IMG/VR virus record: IMGVR_UViG_3300043395_001926
Coordinates: 1 to 40,743 of that record
DNA length: 40,743 nucleotides
Reading direction: 5' to 3' (one strand)
DNA from: a virus
The notes beneath the pieces were generated by a model, which ran no database searches, was not told the origin of the DNA, and saw only the letters and a program-made list of their open reading frames with translations. A program made the translations under genes and the position numbers. Positions 1-7,124 of this stretch are shown here, in pieces. How positions within the stretch are numbered: the stretch's first letter is position 1; each line of letters opens with the position of its first letter.

Positions 1-620
1 GATATCATTTTATCCATTTTAGGATTAAATGAAATATCACCATTTATTAAATAATTTATATTGTTTGATTCTAAAAAATTGATAAATAACATTAGATTAC
101 GTTCATAAATTTTTATCTGATTTTTAAAACTTATAGTTTTTTTTGTGAATTCTTTAAACATAGTTTCGTTGTTATCTATAATGTTTGTTATTTCATCAGA
201 TTGGTAAAAATATGAATTTGCAACTCCTTGCATTTTAGCAACATCAGTTTCATCAAATTCATAATTACAAATAACATAATCATCTATTTCGTTAAGATAA
301 TATTCTTTTCTACCTAACCCACTAAATTCAAATATGAACAAAGAATCATCAACATTACCATTTCGTTCTTGTATTACATCTAATGCTTTTCTATAAACAC
401 GTTCATTTCCATATCCAGATTTTGCTAAATTATGAACTTTAATATCAGATTTAATTAATATTTGCATTAAACCTGGCCAGGAAAAGTTTTTCTGATTTAA
501 TGGTATTCCTAAATGTTTATATAGAGCGATTAATTTATAATTGTATTCTTTATTAAACTCAAATCCACCTCCGGCAGTGTATGATGTTCCAAAACAATAT
601 ATGTTCTTAATCTCTTTCAT
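1..620 (-). CDS. SGNH/GDSL-hydrolase-like phage protein, 3' part missing
   Basis: The frame opens with ATG at 620 and stays open to the window edge, so at least 206 N-terminal residues are present and the C-terminus is lost. The start (MKEIKNIYCFGTSYTAGGGF) carries a G-T-S-x-T-A-G-x-G loop like the nucleophile block of SGNH hydrolases. A later NLAKSGYGNERVYRKAL stretch resembles the Gly/Asn oxyanion block. The first 14 bases overlap the end of the DUF2061 gene, so it is the last visible gene of the cysC-type operon. SGNH-like proteins are known in marine T4-like phages; substrate and activity are unknown here. The catalytic His would be beyond the edge. It could also be a non-catalytic fold relative. 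Confidence 0.55.
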   Translation of the reverse strand, partial: MKEIKNIYCFGTSYTAGGGFEFNKEYNYKLIALYKHLGIPLNQKNFSWPGLMQILIKSDIKVHNLAKSGYGNERVYRKALDVIQERNGNVDDSLFIFEFSGLGRKEYYLNEIDDYVICNYEFDETDVAKMQGVANSYFYQSDEITNIIDNNETMFKEFTKKTISFKNQIKIYERNLMLFINFLESNNINYLINGDISFNPKMDKMI

Positions 621-828
621 CTTTCTTTAACCCAAACTTAATCCATTTATACCATATACGTTCGTGGATATAATACTGAATCGGTTTATACACTAATTCT
701 GCAATACCAAACGCAGTTCCAACTTTAATTGAACCACTTATCCACCACATCAATAAAAACCCTATAAGCGTACTTAAAATACGATATGAGATGGTTTTAG
801 CAATATGTCTTCTACGTTCTACTAACAT
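607..828 (-). CDS. DUF2061 small membrane protein
   Basis: This 73-residue protein starts with a basic stretch (MLVERRRHIAKTISYRILST), has a hydrophobic segment at about 20-33 (IGFLLMWWISG), a second weaker one (VGTAFGIAELVYKPIQYYIHERIWYKW), and a charged tail. That layout and the K-T-x-S-Y-R start are characteristic of DUF2061 proteins, predicted inner-membrane proteins of unknown role. The start codon overlaps the upstream stop (TAATG at 828), which suggests translational coupling. Its place beside an APS-kinase-like and an HxGH nucleotidyltransferase gene matches bacterial neighbourhoods in which DUF2061 accompanies sulfate-activation genes. That link is from memory of the family, not tested here. 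Confidence 0.8.
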   Translation of the reverse strand: MLVERRRHIAKTISYRILSTLIGFLLMWWISGSIKVGTAFGIAELVYKPIQYYIHERIWYKWIKFGLKKDERD

Positions 829-1205
829 TATCCTTTATTTTCATCATAAGTTAATGTACCATCTGCTTTCATATGACCTGTACGAATTGCAGTTCCACTA
901 ATTGTAGCAATTTCAGTTGGTGGTTCGTGATAGATTACATCATAACCTACACCTCTACCATAATTTACTGATTCAATATCCGGAATTACTGAAATAAACA
1001 ATTTACCAGTTTGTAGTAAATCACTTAACTCTACTTTTAATTCATCAAATACTTGTTGTGCTGTTTTTGGATTGTTTTCATCTACTTGAACATCTCTAAT
1101 TGCCAACCAAACATTTTTACCTTTATTTAATTGTTGGTCTATTAACCATTGGTGGCCTTTATGCCAGTTTTGCCATCTTCCGATGTAAAGTGCGTACTTT
1201 TTCAT
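828..1205 (-). CDS. HxGH-type nucleotidyltransferase
   Basis: A 125-residue protein of the nucleotidylyltransferase superfamily. It has the N-terminal nucleotide loop GRWQNWHKGHQWL with HKGH at 15-18, and the C-terminal ISGTAIR motif at 102-108, which corresponds to the ISxTxxR motif that binds ATP phosphates. It is shorter than NMN adenylyltransferases and far shorter than ATP sulfurylase, so it is a minimal catalytic domain. ISGTxxR also occurs in ATP sulfurylases, and the next gene is APS-kinase-like, so adenylyl transfer to sulfate or a related anion is conceivable. NMN, FMN or CTP-dependent transfer are alternatives. Both ends overlap neighbours by one base (TAATG), which indicates coupled translation. 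Confidence 0.75.
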   Translation of the reverse strand: MKKYALYIGRWQNWHKGHQWLIDQQLNKGKNVWLAIRDVQVDENNPKTAQQVFDELKVELSDLLQTGKLFISVIPDIESVNYGRGVGYDVIYHEPPTEIATISGTAIRTGHMKADGTLTYDENKG

Positions 1206-1675
1206 TATAACTTATTTATTTTGTTTAGATTATTAATGAGTTTAGAAAATGAGGTTTCTACTGAATCTTTTGTAGTATCTATATCGATAAAATTTACTTG
1301 TGGTTGTTCGTAATTAGAAACATGGAAATGGTCTCTTTCTCTTGGTTCGGTAGTATGTACATATATTTCAACTATATCATTACCAATTTTATCTTTGAAT
1401 TCTTCCCTTAAATCTAAATAAGGGGCAACTAATGATACCACTACATCACACTCTGATATATGAAGATATTCTACTAATGCTTGGGCATTTTTAATATTAG
1501 TTCTTCTACCTTGTTCTGAATAATCTTTGTTTTGATAAATTTCACGTAAATGGTCTCCATCGACATGGAAAACTGATTTTCTCCAATTACGTTTTTCAGT
1601 TTGTAAAAATTTGTGTAGTTTAGTACCTAATACGGTCTTACCTGCACCTGGTTGTCCTGTAAACCAATATATCAT
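1205..1675 (-). CDS. cysC: adenylylsulfate (APS) kinase-like protein
   Basis: A 156-residue P-loop kinase. Walker A is GQPGAGKT at 7-14. VDGDHLR at 38-44 matches the LDGDxxR motif of APS kinases, GRRTNI near 56-61 matches the ERRxNI substrate segment, and VVSLVAPY corresponds to the ISPY region. APS kinase converts APS and ATP to PAPS, the donor for sulfotransfer. The length is a little short of bacterial CysC (about 200), with a trimmed C-terminus. A Shine-Dalgarno-like GAGGAG lies upstream of the ATG. It heads a tight four-gene set with the HxGH transferase, DUF2061 and SGNH-like proteins. No sulfotransferase is visible, so the fate of any PAPS is unknown. Confidence 0.8.
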   Translation of the reverse strand: MIYWFTGQPGAGKTVLGTKLHKFLQTEKRNWRKSVFHVDGDHLREIYQNKDYSEQGRRTNIKNAQALVEYLHISECDVVVSLVAPYLDLREEFKDKIGNDIVEIYVHTTEPRERDHFHVSNYEQPQVNFIDIDTTKDSVETSFSKLINNLNKINKL

Positions 1676-1730
1676 AACTTATTTTCTCCTCTTTTATATA
1701 ATATTATATATACGGAATTTAAAAATTTAT

Positions 1731-1755
1731 AAAAAAAGGGAGAATTTCTTCTCCC
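1731..1755 (-). terminator. Rho-independent terminator after the endolysin gene
   Basis: On the minus strand there is a perfect 7-bp stem GGGAGAA / TTCTCCC with a GAAA loop, followed by seven T. It begins 7 bases after the endolysin stop codon and ends the operon of virion and lysis genes. Confidence 0.9.
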
Positions 1756-1762
1756 ATTTCTA

Positions 1763-2608
1763 TTATGATAATAAAGAATAATATTCTTTAAAATGTTTAA
1801 TTCTATCAGGTAGGCCAATTGTTCCACCATTTACTCTTTTTGTAATCTTAGTTACTACTAAATCACTTGCTCCTTCATCTGCAATTTTATGTAATCCGTT
1901 CTTAGAGAAGAACCATGCTGCTGATGCTAATGCGTAAGTAGATGCAACTGAATCTGGGTTTGATGGGATATCTACACCTATTGATTTACCAAATGCAGTA
2001 TAGTTTTCTTTACCTGTCAATTGTATATATCCTCTACCTCTAAACTTATATCCTTCACCACTTGCTTCGTTTCCATTACCCATTCTATTAGAGTAAACTT
2101 TATTAGCAATCTTTTGTGGGTTTCTTGCATATGCGTTTGCAATTGCTTCAGTTGGGAAATACTTTTTGAATATACCCATCAAACCTTTTGCAGAGTAGTT
2201 TAAGTTTTCTTGTGTTAAACGGAAACCACCACTTTCATGTCCACATTGTGCTAAAAAGTGTGCAACTCTCAATGGAGTGTTAATACCAAATTTAGATGCA
2301 ACTTCTGGAATTGAATCTATTACTATTTGAGGAACGTGTCCTTTTAATTTATCTAATTTTAATCCTGCAACTTGTGATGCTGGAGTTGATACTACTGGTT
2401 GTGGAGTTGGAGCAGTTGTACTACCACTTTCCATAATCTTTGCCCATGTTCCATCACCAACAATACCATCTGGAGTTAATCCATTTTTAAGTTGGAATGC
2501 TTTTACTGCTTCTTCGGTTTTAGGACCAAAGTTACCAATTGGTTCAATTCCCAATTTGGTTTGTAATAATTTAACGTTATCGTTATTATCACCTTTTTTC
2601 AATAACAT
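1763..2608 (-). CDS. endolysin: peptidoglycan-binding domain plus GH19 lysozyme/chitinase-like domain
   Basis: A 281-residue lysis enzyme. Residues 1-58 form a PG_binding_1-type domain (GDNNDNVKLLQTKLG, then TPDGIVGDGTWAKI). A Thr/Pro/Ser linker (about 61-79) follows. Residues 85-281 are GH19-like: AHFLAQCGHESGGF with the likely catalytic Glu at 125, then YKFRGRGYIQLTGKENY, the classical GH19 substrate-cleft motif. Proteins of this build cut the peptidoglycan glycan backbone. There is no signal peptide, so access to the wall needs a holin; the two-TM protein at 12614-12880 is one candidate. AGGAGA six bases before the ATG is a good ribosome-binding site. A terminator follows the gene. Confidence 0.92.
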   Translation of the reverse strand: MLLKKGDNNDNVKLLQTKLGIEPIGNFGPKTEEAVKAFQLKNGLTPDGIVGDGTWAKIMESGSTTAPTPQPVVSTPASQVAGLKLDKLKGHVPQIVIDSIPEVASKFGINTPLRVAHFLAQCGHESGGFRLTQENLNYSAKGLMGIFKKYFPTEAIANAYARNPQKIANKVYSNRMGNGNEASGEGYKFRGRGYIQLTGKENYTAFGKSIGVDIPSNPDSVASTYALASAAWFFSKNGLHKIADEGASDLVVTKITKRVNGGTIGLPDRIKHFKEYYSLLS

Positions 2609-2643
2609 ACATATCTCCTATTCTTTATTGTAAGTTTGTTTTT

Positions 2644-2925
2644 TTATTTTACACCTTCCAAATCTTCCAATGATTGTGCAGGTGCTGCTGGTTTTACGTT
2701 ATGCCCAGGCAACATCAATGCATATTCTTTTTTCAAACGATTAAGAATTTCTGATTTAACGCGGTTAGGTAATCCTTTATGTTTAGTAGATGCGAAATCT
2801 TTAGCATCAGATTTATTCATATCTTTTGCTACTTTTGCAACTTCTGGACTTGCAGGTGTTTCACCTTTTTGTGCTGCATGAACCATACCCATAAAACGTT
2901 GTTGTGCTTTACTTTGTGCAGGCAT
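2644..2925 (-). CDS. DUF3008 family phage protein
   Basis: A 93-residue protein starting MPAQSKAQQRFMGMVHAAQK, with PASPEVAKVAKDM and KDFASTKHKGLP further on. These are the signature segments of DUF3008, a small basic protein common in T4-like phages of marine bacteria and of unknown function. The C-terminal half beyond residue 52 is helical with an Ala/Pro-rich end. GAGGAA lies upstream of the ATG. It sits between the endolysin and a run of small virion-type genes, in line with late expression. Confidence 0.85.
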   Translation of the reverse strand: MPAQSKAQQRFMGMVHAAQKGETPASPEVAKVAKDMNKSDAKDFASTKHKGLPNRVKSEILNRLKKEYALMLPGHNVKPAAPAQSLEDLEGVK

Positions 2926-2929
2926 TGAA

Positions 2930-3118
2930 TTATTCCTCTTCGTCTGTTATATATAAAATATATTTAACTGAATCAGTTGCTGGTCTATCTTCATGTCCTT
3001 CTGGGTAATGAACTTGATTTTCATCTAACCATGCTTGACATTCTTCAATTGTAGTGAAATGTTCTGTTCCTTCTACTGAATCTAAACTTCCGGCTAATGT
3101 GATTTTTGGTGTTGCCAT
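2930..3118 (-). CDS. small acidic protein, function unknown
   Basis: A 62-residue acidic protein (MATPKITLAGSLDSVEGTEH start, ITDEEE end) without membrane segment or signal peptide. I do not recognise a family. It is supported by a good ribosome-binding site (AAGGAG, nine bases before the ATG), by close packing (5 bases to the DUF3008 gene) and by its place in a run of co-directional small genes. The pattern of short strands suggests a compact alpha/beta fold. Confidence 0.65.
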   Translation of the reverse strand: MATPKITLAGSLDSVEGTEHFTTIEECQAWLDENQVHYPEGHEDRPATDSVKYILYITDEEE

Positions 3119-3139
3119 TTTATTTTTCTCCTTATTGTT

Positions 3140-3373
3140 TTAGTTATTGTGTTCTAAACCATATTTCATTATGGTTGCATCATCTAATAATTTACCATTG
3201 ATTGTACCCAATCTTTTACCTTTATAGTAAACTGACCAGTTACCTTGTGGAGTTGCATCCACAGTAATATGTTTTAGGTCTTTAATACTTCTATCTTGTA
3301 ATTGAATAGCATCTAAAAATTTCTCCGCTTTTGGAGTTAAACTAACTTCTGATAGAATATTTTTTAATTTCAT
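3140..3373 (-). CDS. small protein with capsid-targeting-like N-terminus
   Basis: I start this at the ATG at 3373 (77 residues), not at the ATG at 3445, which would lie inside the neighbouring membrane-protein gene. The chosen start gives MKLKNILSE, the same N-terminal pattern as three nearby genes. It ends in L-S-E, the kind of site cut by T4-type prohead protease. The rest (WSVYYKGKRLGTINGKLLDD) reads as a small beta-rich domain of unknown function. The upstream stop and this ATG are separated by four bases. Packaging in the head is an inference from the tag alone. Confidence 0.65.
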   Translation of the reverse strand: MKLKNILSEVSLTPKAEKFLDAIQLQDRSIKDLKHITVDATPQGNWSVYYKGKRLGTINGKLLDDATIMKYGLEHNN

Positions 3374-3377
3374 ATTA

Positions 3378-3596
3378 TTACTTTTTATACCAAATATTTT
3401 TTGGATTACTTGCATAGTTTCCATCAATTCTAATTTCCATTTCATCTACTATTTTACCAGCGATATCATCACGTCCACTAAAATGTAAAACTATAAAAAA
3501 TACCTGCATAGATAGGGCGATTACACACCATCCTGCGGTAAAGTAAACTAATCCTTTGACAAATAGGTCACCGATTTTTTGCTGTAAACCTTTCAT
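3378..3596 (-). CDS. small membrane protein, one transmembrane segment
   Basis: A 72-residue protein with a short polar N-terminus (MKGLQQKIGDLFVK), a long hydrophobic span at about 15-38 (GLVYFTAGWCVIALSMQVFF) and a charged C-terminal half. No family recognised. Its start is strongly marked: AAGGAG lies seven bases upstream and the TATTTATA motif lies 21 bases upstream of the ATG. That makes it the likely first gene of a late transcript reading through the DUF3008 and endolysin genes. Confidence 0.7.
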   Translation of the reverse strand: MKGLQQKIGDLFVKGLVYFTAGWCVIALSMQVFFIVLHFSGRDDIAGKIVDEMEIRIDGNYASNPKNIWYKK

Positions 3597-3617
3597 ACAA
3601 AACTCCTTATTATTTCA

Positions 3618-3625
3618 TATAAATA
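3618..3625 (-). promoter_or_regulatory. TATTTATA motif, candidate late promoter
   Basis: The minus strand reads TATTTATA, with 21 bases between the motif and the ATG at 3596. The same octamer stands 20-24 bases before four other starts in this window. Confidence 0.4.
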
Positions 3626-3653
3626 TAGAGTTTTTAAGGATTGATAAAAAATA

Positions 3654-4181
3654 TTAGTGTTTAACGTGTTGAACTCGCCATTTAACGTTTTTTCCACGCA
3701 ACATTTGTTTTGCTGCATCTACGTTTTTTTGGGAGTCATCTGCGAAGTAAATATCATCGTAACCTTTATTATCAATCATATCTTCAATCCAATCTGCTTT
3801 ATCTTTTGGATTGTTTGATGCTAAGGCAATTACGTTGATTTTGTTTGAATTGATACCAATATCTCTTAGGTATCTTCTAATTGGGTCTGCTGCTGCTCTT
3901 GCAGTTAGAATATAAACTGGTTCTTTTGAACTCTGAACCACTTTTCTTAATACACTTGTAATCTTTTTAATTTCTTGAGGTTGTTTTACTTGTTCGAAAT
4001 CAGTAAAATCAAATACATCACCTGGTCTTTCATTATAGATTGCGTATTGTGCAGGTGTTAATTTACTCTTTTTACCATCTTTATGGGTAATGTATATAAA
4101 TGAGGTTGTTTTGACAAGTGTATCATCAAAATCAAATATTCTTAAATTCTTACTTTCGGTAAATAAATTTCTACTAATCAT
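3654..4181 (-). CDS. HAD-superfamily phosphatase with capsid-targeting-like N-terminus
   Basis: A 175-residue HAD hydrolase. Motif I is FDFDDTL with the nucleophile D17 and acid D19, motif II is YILTAR with T93, a Lys near 126-128 (NPKDKADW) serves as motif III, and motif IV is YFADDS with D148/D149. All catalytic positions are present, so it should be an active Mg-dependent phosphatase or nucleotidase; the substrate is unknown. The first nine residues, MISRNLFTE, look like a separate tag ahead of the HAD core and resemble the L-x-E tags of neighbouring genes (here F-T-E). This could mean delivery into the head. It lies among virion-type genes. Confidence 0.85.
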   Translation of the reverse strand: MISRNLFTESKNLRIFDFDDTLVKTTSFIYITHKDGKKSKLTPAQYAIYNERPGDVFDFTDFEQVKQPQEIKKITSVLRKVVQSSKEPVYILTARAAADPIRRYLRDIGINSNKINVIALASNNPKDKADWIEDMIDNKGYDDIYFADDSQKNVDAAKQMLRGKNVKWRVQHVKH

Positions 4182-4192
4182 ATTTTTATTTT

Positions 4193-5014
4193 TTACACCA
4201 AAGCATCTAACTTTTTTTGTGTCTTTTGTAATTCTGTTTTTGCACTTTTAATATCTTGCTCTTTCCATTCAATATTTCGTTTTTTCCACCAAGTAATAGC
4301 ACGTTCGGTTTCTTCTTTGTTATATTTTTCCATTTCCGATTTACTGCCAAATCGTTCCTTTTGTTCATCGCCCAATTCATCCCATTTCAAAGGTTTTAAT
4401 TGAGCAGCAAACCAACCACCAGTAGAACTTGTTCCATAACCATCAGCACTAACTATTTTGATGATTTCTTTATCACTCATTTTAGAGTTTGTATCGATTA
4501 CTTTCTGATTATTATCAATTCGTTGTTTAAGAATTTCAATATCTTTTTGTAATTTCTCACCTTTACTCAATTTGGTCAACTCTGCTTTTAACTTTTGAGT
4601 TTCAGCAGTTTCACCTGTATATGGTAGGGTTGTTTTGGTTAAATAACGAAAGTGTAATTTTTGAATGTTGTATCCACCTGCATAGATTACTTCGGTGTTG
4701 AATGGGTATTTAGTTCCATCTCTTTCAACAACACATTTAATTTGTAATGAACCCTTATTTGAGTTCTTTACCTCAACCTGACTCATTTTATCAGTAGGTT
4801 GGGTGTATTTTTCTAATGCTTTAACCATATCATATTTCAATACGATTTCGGTATAATACGCATCATAATCACTAAACACTCTATCTTCTTTCTTATATCG
4901 TTGTTTAGTATTTTCAATAATATCGGCAATTAAGGGTTTTAACTCCGTTAATAATCGATTAATTAATGGGTTTTTAGATTGTCCCTCGTTCAATAAATCT
5001 TTTAATTTTATCAT
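4193..5014 (-). CDS. coiled-coil protein with capsid-targeting-like N-terminus
   Basis: A 273-residue protein starting MIKLKDLLNE, the clearest example of the shared tag ending in L-N-E. The middle contains a possible beta domain (about 75-140) and the parts from about 140-180 and 230-273 are Lys/Glu-rich helices likely to form coiled coils. No known domain recognised. It has its own promoter-like sequence upstream (5035-5066), predicting a leader of about 17 bases. An internal virion protein is the best guess from tag, size and context. Confidence 0.7.
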   Translation of the reverse strand: MIKLKDLLNEGQSKNPLINRLLTELKPLIADIIENTKQRYKKEDRVFSDYDAYYTEIVLKYDMVKALEKYTQPTDKMSQVEVKNSNKGSLQIKCVVERDGTKYPFNTEVIYAGGYNIQKLHFRYLTKTTLPYTGETAETQKLKAELTKLSKGEKLQKDIEILKQRIDNNQKVIDTNSKMSDKEIIKIVSADGYGTSSTGGWFAAQLKPLKWDELGDEQKERFGSKSEMEKYNKEETERAITWWKKRNIEWKEQDIKSAKTELQKTQKKLDALV

Positions 5015-5034
5015 ATCTATCTCTTATTACTTAG

Positions 5035-5066
5035 CTAATATACGATAAATTATCGAATTTACCAAA
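5035..5066 (-). promoter_or_regulatory. Bacteroidota-type promoter (TTTG-N20-TATATTAG)
   Basis: On the minus strand TTTGG at 5066-5062 and CGTATATTAG at 5044-5035 span 32 bases, the same geometry as four other sites. The -7 box has A in place of one T (TATATTAG). Predicted start lies about 17 bases before the ATG at 5014. Confidence 0.6.
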
Positions 5067-5070
5067 TTTT

Positions 5071-5385
5071 TTACCCGTTAATTAAAGGTTTTTTTGTTCT
5101 AGTTTTCTTATGTAATTCTTCGTTTTCTTTGGTAAGATATTCTACCTTAACGGATAGGGCTGCAACCTCTTTTGTAAGGGCTAAAACCATAGTACGAAGG
5201 TCATCCTTTTCCTTTGAAGATGCCTCTAATAAAGCCTCTAATTTAGAAATTCTATCTTTACAATCATGTCTGATGAAATCTTCATCTCTTTCTTTATGGT
5301 CTGCTCTCTTTTCGTAATATCTCCAAGCACCTGTTCCACCTAATACTGTTACGGCTGTTATTAAAACTGAATAAATGTTTTCCAT
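5071..5385 (-). CDS. membrane-anchored coiled-coil protein
   Basis: The ATG at 5385 is chosen because it overlaps the upstream stop (TAATG); the in-frame TTG at 5409 would lie inside the previous gene. The 104 residues start with a transmembrane segment (MENIYSVLITAVTVLGGTGA). A charged stretch (YYEKRADHKERDEDF) and a long heptad-rich helix (about 45-95: ISKLEALLEAS through VKVEYLTKENEEL) follow. Type II membrane anchor plus coiled coil is the build of inner-membrane spanins and of some phage membrane organisers. No family assigned. Confidence 0.75.
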   Translation of the reverse strand: MENIYSVLITAVTVLGGTGAWRYYEKRADHKERDEDFIRHDCKDRISKLEALLEASSKEKDDLRTMVLALTKEVAALSVKVEYLTKENEELHKKTRTKKPLING

Positions 5386-5945
5386 TATCGTTTCCCCATT
5401 ACATCCCAAGCAAAATCTATCATCTTTTTCATGCCGGAATTTATATATTTAGATTTATTTGTAGATGATAATGCATCATAAGTTTTTAAAACAGCATTAG
5501 CAGATTGAACATCTACCATTATTACTTTACCTGTCTTTTGGTCTTTTACTTTTGATGCAGAATGATTCTTTACTATATCATTAAGAACTTTAAGAACTTG
5601 AACATCTCCTCTTGGAGTTTCCACATCTGATTCATTTACTGATTCACTTTTGTATTCGTGATAGTTAGATGCAGCCTGATTGATGTAGTTTTCAGAATTA
5701 GTAATATGGTCTTGTATCCAAGCAGGAATATCCTTTTCGTTTTCACCGATTTTAGATTTTAATTCCGTTGCTGCTTTGATAATAGAATCTAATTGATTTT
5801 GAGCCATAGATACTTCGTGGTCTTCACCTTCACCTTCATTCATAGGTTTGAAAGCATTTACATACGGATTTGAGTAAACTTTACCAAGTTCAACTTGTTT
5901 ACCATTCCAATCCATTTTTGACATTACATTCTTTAAACTTATCAT
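5385..5945 (-). CDS. modular virion-type protein with ESVNE linker
   Basis: A 186-residue protein starting MISLKNVMSK, a variant of the neighbouring tag with Lys in place of Glu. Module one, about 45-96 (EVSMAQNQLDSIIKAATELK, ending NYINQAASNYHEY), is a helical segment I recognise from other marine phage proteins. It is followed by a linker SESVNES at about 99-105, then module two, about 112-186 (LKVLNDIVKN ... NAVLKTYDALSSTNKSKYIN). The same ES[VI]NE linker occurs twice in the gene at 6348-7103. ATGA overlap with the upstream gene and TAATG overlap with the downstream gene show tight coupling. Function unknown. Confidence 0.75.
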   Translation of the reverse strand: MISLKNVMSKMDWNGKQVELGKVYSNPYVNAFKPMNEGEGEDHEVSMAQNQLDSIIKAATELKSKIGENEKDIPAWIQDHITNSENYINQAASNYHEYKSESVNESDVETPRGDVQVLKVLNDIVKNHSASKVKDQKTGKVIMVDVQSANAVLKTYDALSSTNKSKYINSGMKKMIDFAWDVMGKR

Positions 5946-6346
5946 TTTTCGTTCGCCTTTTTAATACTTTGTTGTTTTTTATAATTCAAAAGAGTTTGTG
6001 AAACTGCTTTCAATTTACCTTGTTGTAGTTTGAATGTATCTGATGTTTTATCTTTCATATCATTCATTCTATCTTTGATAGCTTTAATTCTATCAGTATA
6101 TGCTTTAATTCGTTCGGTGGGTGTATTTTTATGATATTCATTTACATCACCACAACCGATTGCTTTATAAAACTTATCATAATTAAATATAATGTTTTCG
6201 TCTTTAAATTGCTGAACCATATTATCTGCAATTTCTTTACGATTATCCATATCTTTCACTTGATTCAGTATATCAATTATACCATCAACCATCTGATATT
6301 CGTTATTATCTAACTTTTCTTTTAATATGGATTTTAGTTTTATCAT
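5942..6346 (-). CDS. helical protein with capsid-targeting-like N-terminus
   Basis: A 134-residue protein starting MIKLKSILKE, a near copy of the start of the gene at 4193-5014 and ending in L-K-E. The remainder is almost entirely helical and rich in Lys/Asp/Asn (NRKEIADNMVQQFKDENIIF, then coiled-coil-like segments to the end). It overlaps the next gene by ATGA and is separated from the previous stop by one base. A small internal head protein is a reasonable guess. Nothing suggests an enzyme. Confidence 0.7.
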   Translation of the reverse strand: MIKLKSILKEKLDNNEYQMVDGIIDILNQVKDMDNRKEIADNMVQQFKDENIIFNYDKFYKAIGCGDVNEYHKNTPTERIKAYTDRIKAIKDRMNDMKDKTSDTFKLQQGKLKAVSQTLLNYKKQQSIKKANEK

Positions 6347-6347
6347 A

Positions 6348-7103
6348 CTATTTCTTTTCGTTCCAAACTACTTGTCCACCACCATCTTCGATGTGAATTT
6401 TAGCTTTTGGATTTTCTCTTCTCATTGCTTCAAAGTGTGCAGGCAAAAGATTCTTATCTTTAATACTATTCTTTTGTGCTACTACTCTGTTATTCTCAAT
6501 ACCAACTAATGACCAAGGACCAGAACCACCTTTCTTCACATCACTCATCATTCTTGACCATGATGTAGTTGCTTCGTTGATTGATTCACCTTGATATTCT
6601 GCATCTTTGTCAAGATTTAAAATGTATTTATCTTCAATATTTTGTAGATTTCTTCTCCACATTTTTAATTGCTCAGTACCCTTTTTCATTGCAGGTAATA
6701 ATGCTGCTTTCTTCTTCGGGTCATCTGTTCCAAAATACTCATCTTTCATTTTAAGTTGAGCATTTACTAACTCAGCAACTTTCTTTTGAACTGCTAAATA
6801 CTTAACATACATCTTATTGATACCAGCTTCATTTACTGATTCACCAATTCTCAATTCATCTTCAATTTGAGTAATTTCATTATAATCCATATCTTTAAGA
6901 TAATCGATTATTTTGTTACGATTAGCATTTGGATTTTTACAAACTGCAGATGCTACTTTCTTTTTAGTAAAAGAACCGCCATGGTCATACACTCTTAAAA
7001 TGTTTTTGAAATGGACATCGTTTACCCCCATTTCACTTAGTGATTTTTTAAATTCTTCTCTAACAATTCCTCTTACTACTTCTTTAATTTTACTCTCGTT
7101 CAT
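6348..7103 (-). CDS. three-module virion-type protein with ES[VI]NEA linkers
   Basis: A 251-residue protein built of three different segments. Residues 1-86 begin MNESKIKEVVRGIVREEFKK with L-S-E at 22-24. GESVNEA at 87-93 leads into a helical coiled-coil-like module (about 94-170). GESINEA at 172-178 leads into a short domain (GPWSLVGIENNRVVAQ ... AKIHIEDGGGQVVWNEK). The two linkers are near-identical and also match the SESVNES linker in the gene at 5385-5945. T4-type head protease cuts after [LI]-x-E-like sites, so I/V-N-E could be processing points, but this is inference. It has a TATTTATA motif 21 bases before its ATG. Confidence 0.75.
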   Translation of the reverse strand: MNESKIKEVVRGIVREEFKKSLSEMGVNDVHFKNILRVYDHGGSFTKKKVASAVCKNPNANRNKIIDYLKDMDYNEITQIEDELRIGESVNEAGINKMYVKYLAVQKKVAELVNAQLKMKDEYFGTDDPKKKAALLPAMKKGTEQLKMWRRNLQNIEDKYILNLDKDAEYQGESINEATTSWSRMMSDVKKGGSGPWSLVGIENNRVVAQKNSIKDKNLLPAHFEAMRRENPKAKIHIEDGGGQVVWNEKK

Positions 7104-7124
7104 GATATATGTTTTTATATTATC

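Noticed and set aside
3616-3627. TATAAATA read on the plus strand at the five motif sites
   Set aside because: This would point away from the downstream minus-strand genes and no plus-strand gene follows. The fixed spacing to minus-strand starts supports the minus-strand reading.
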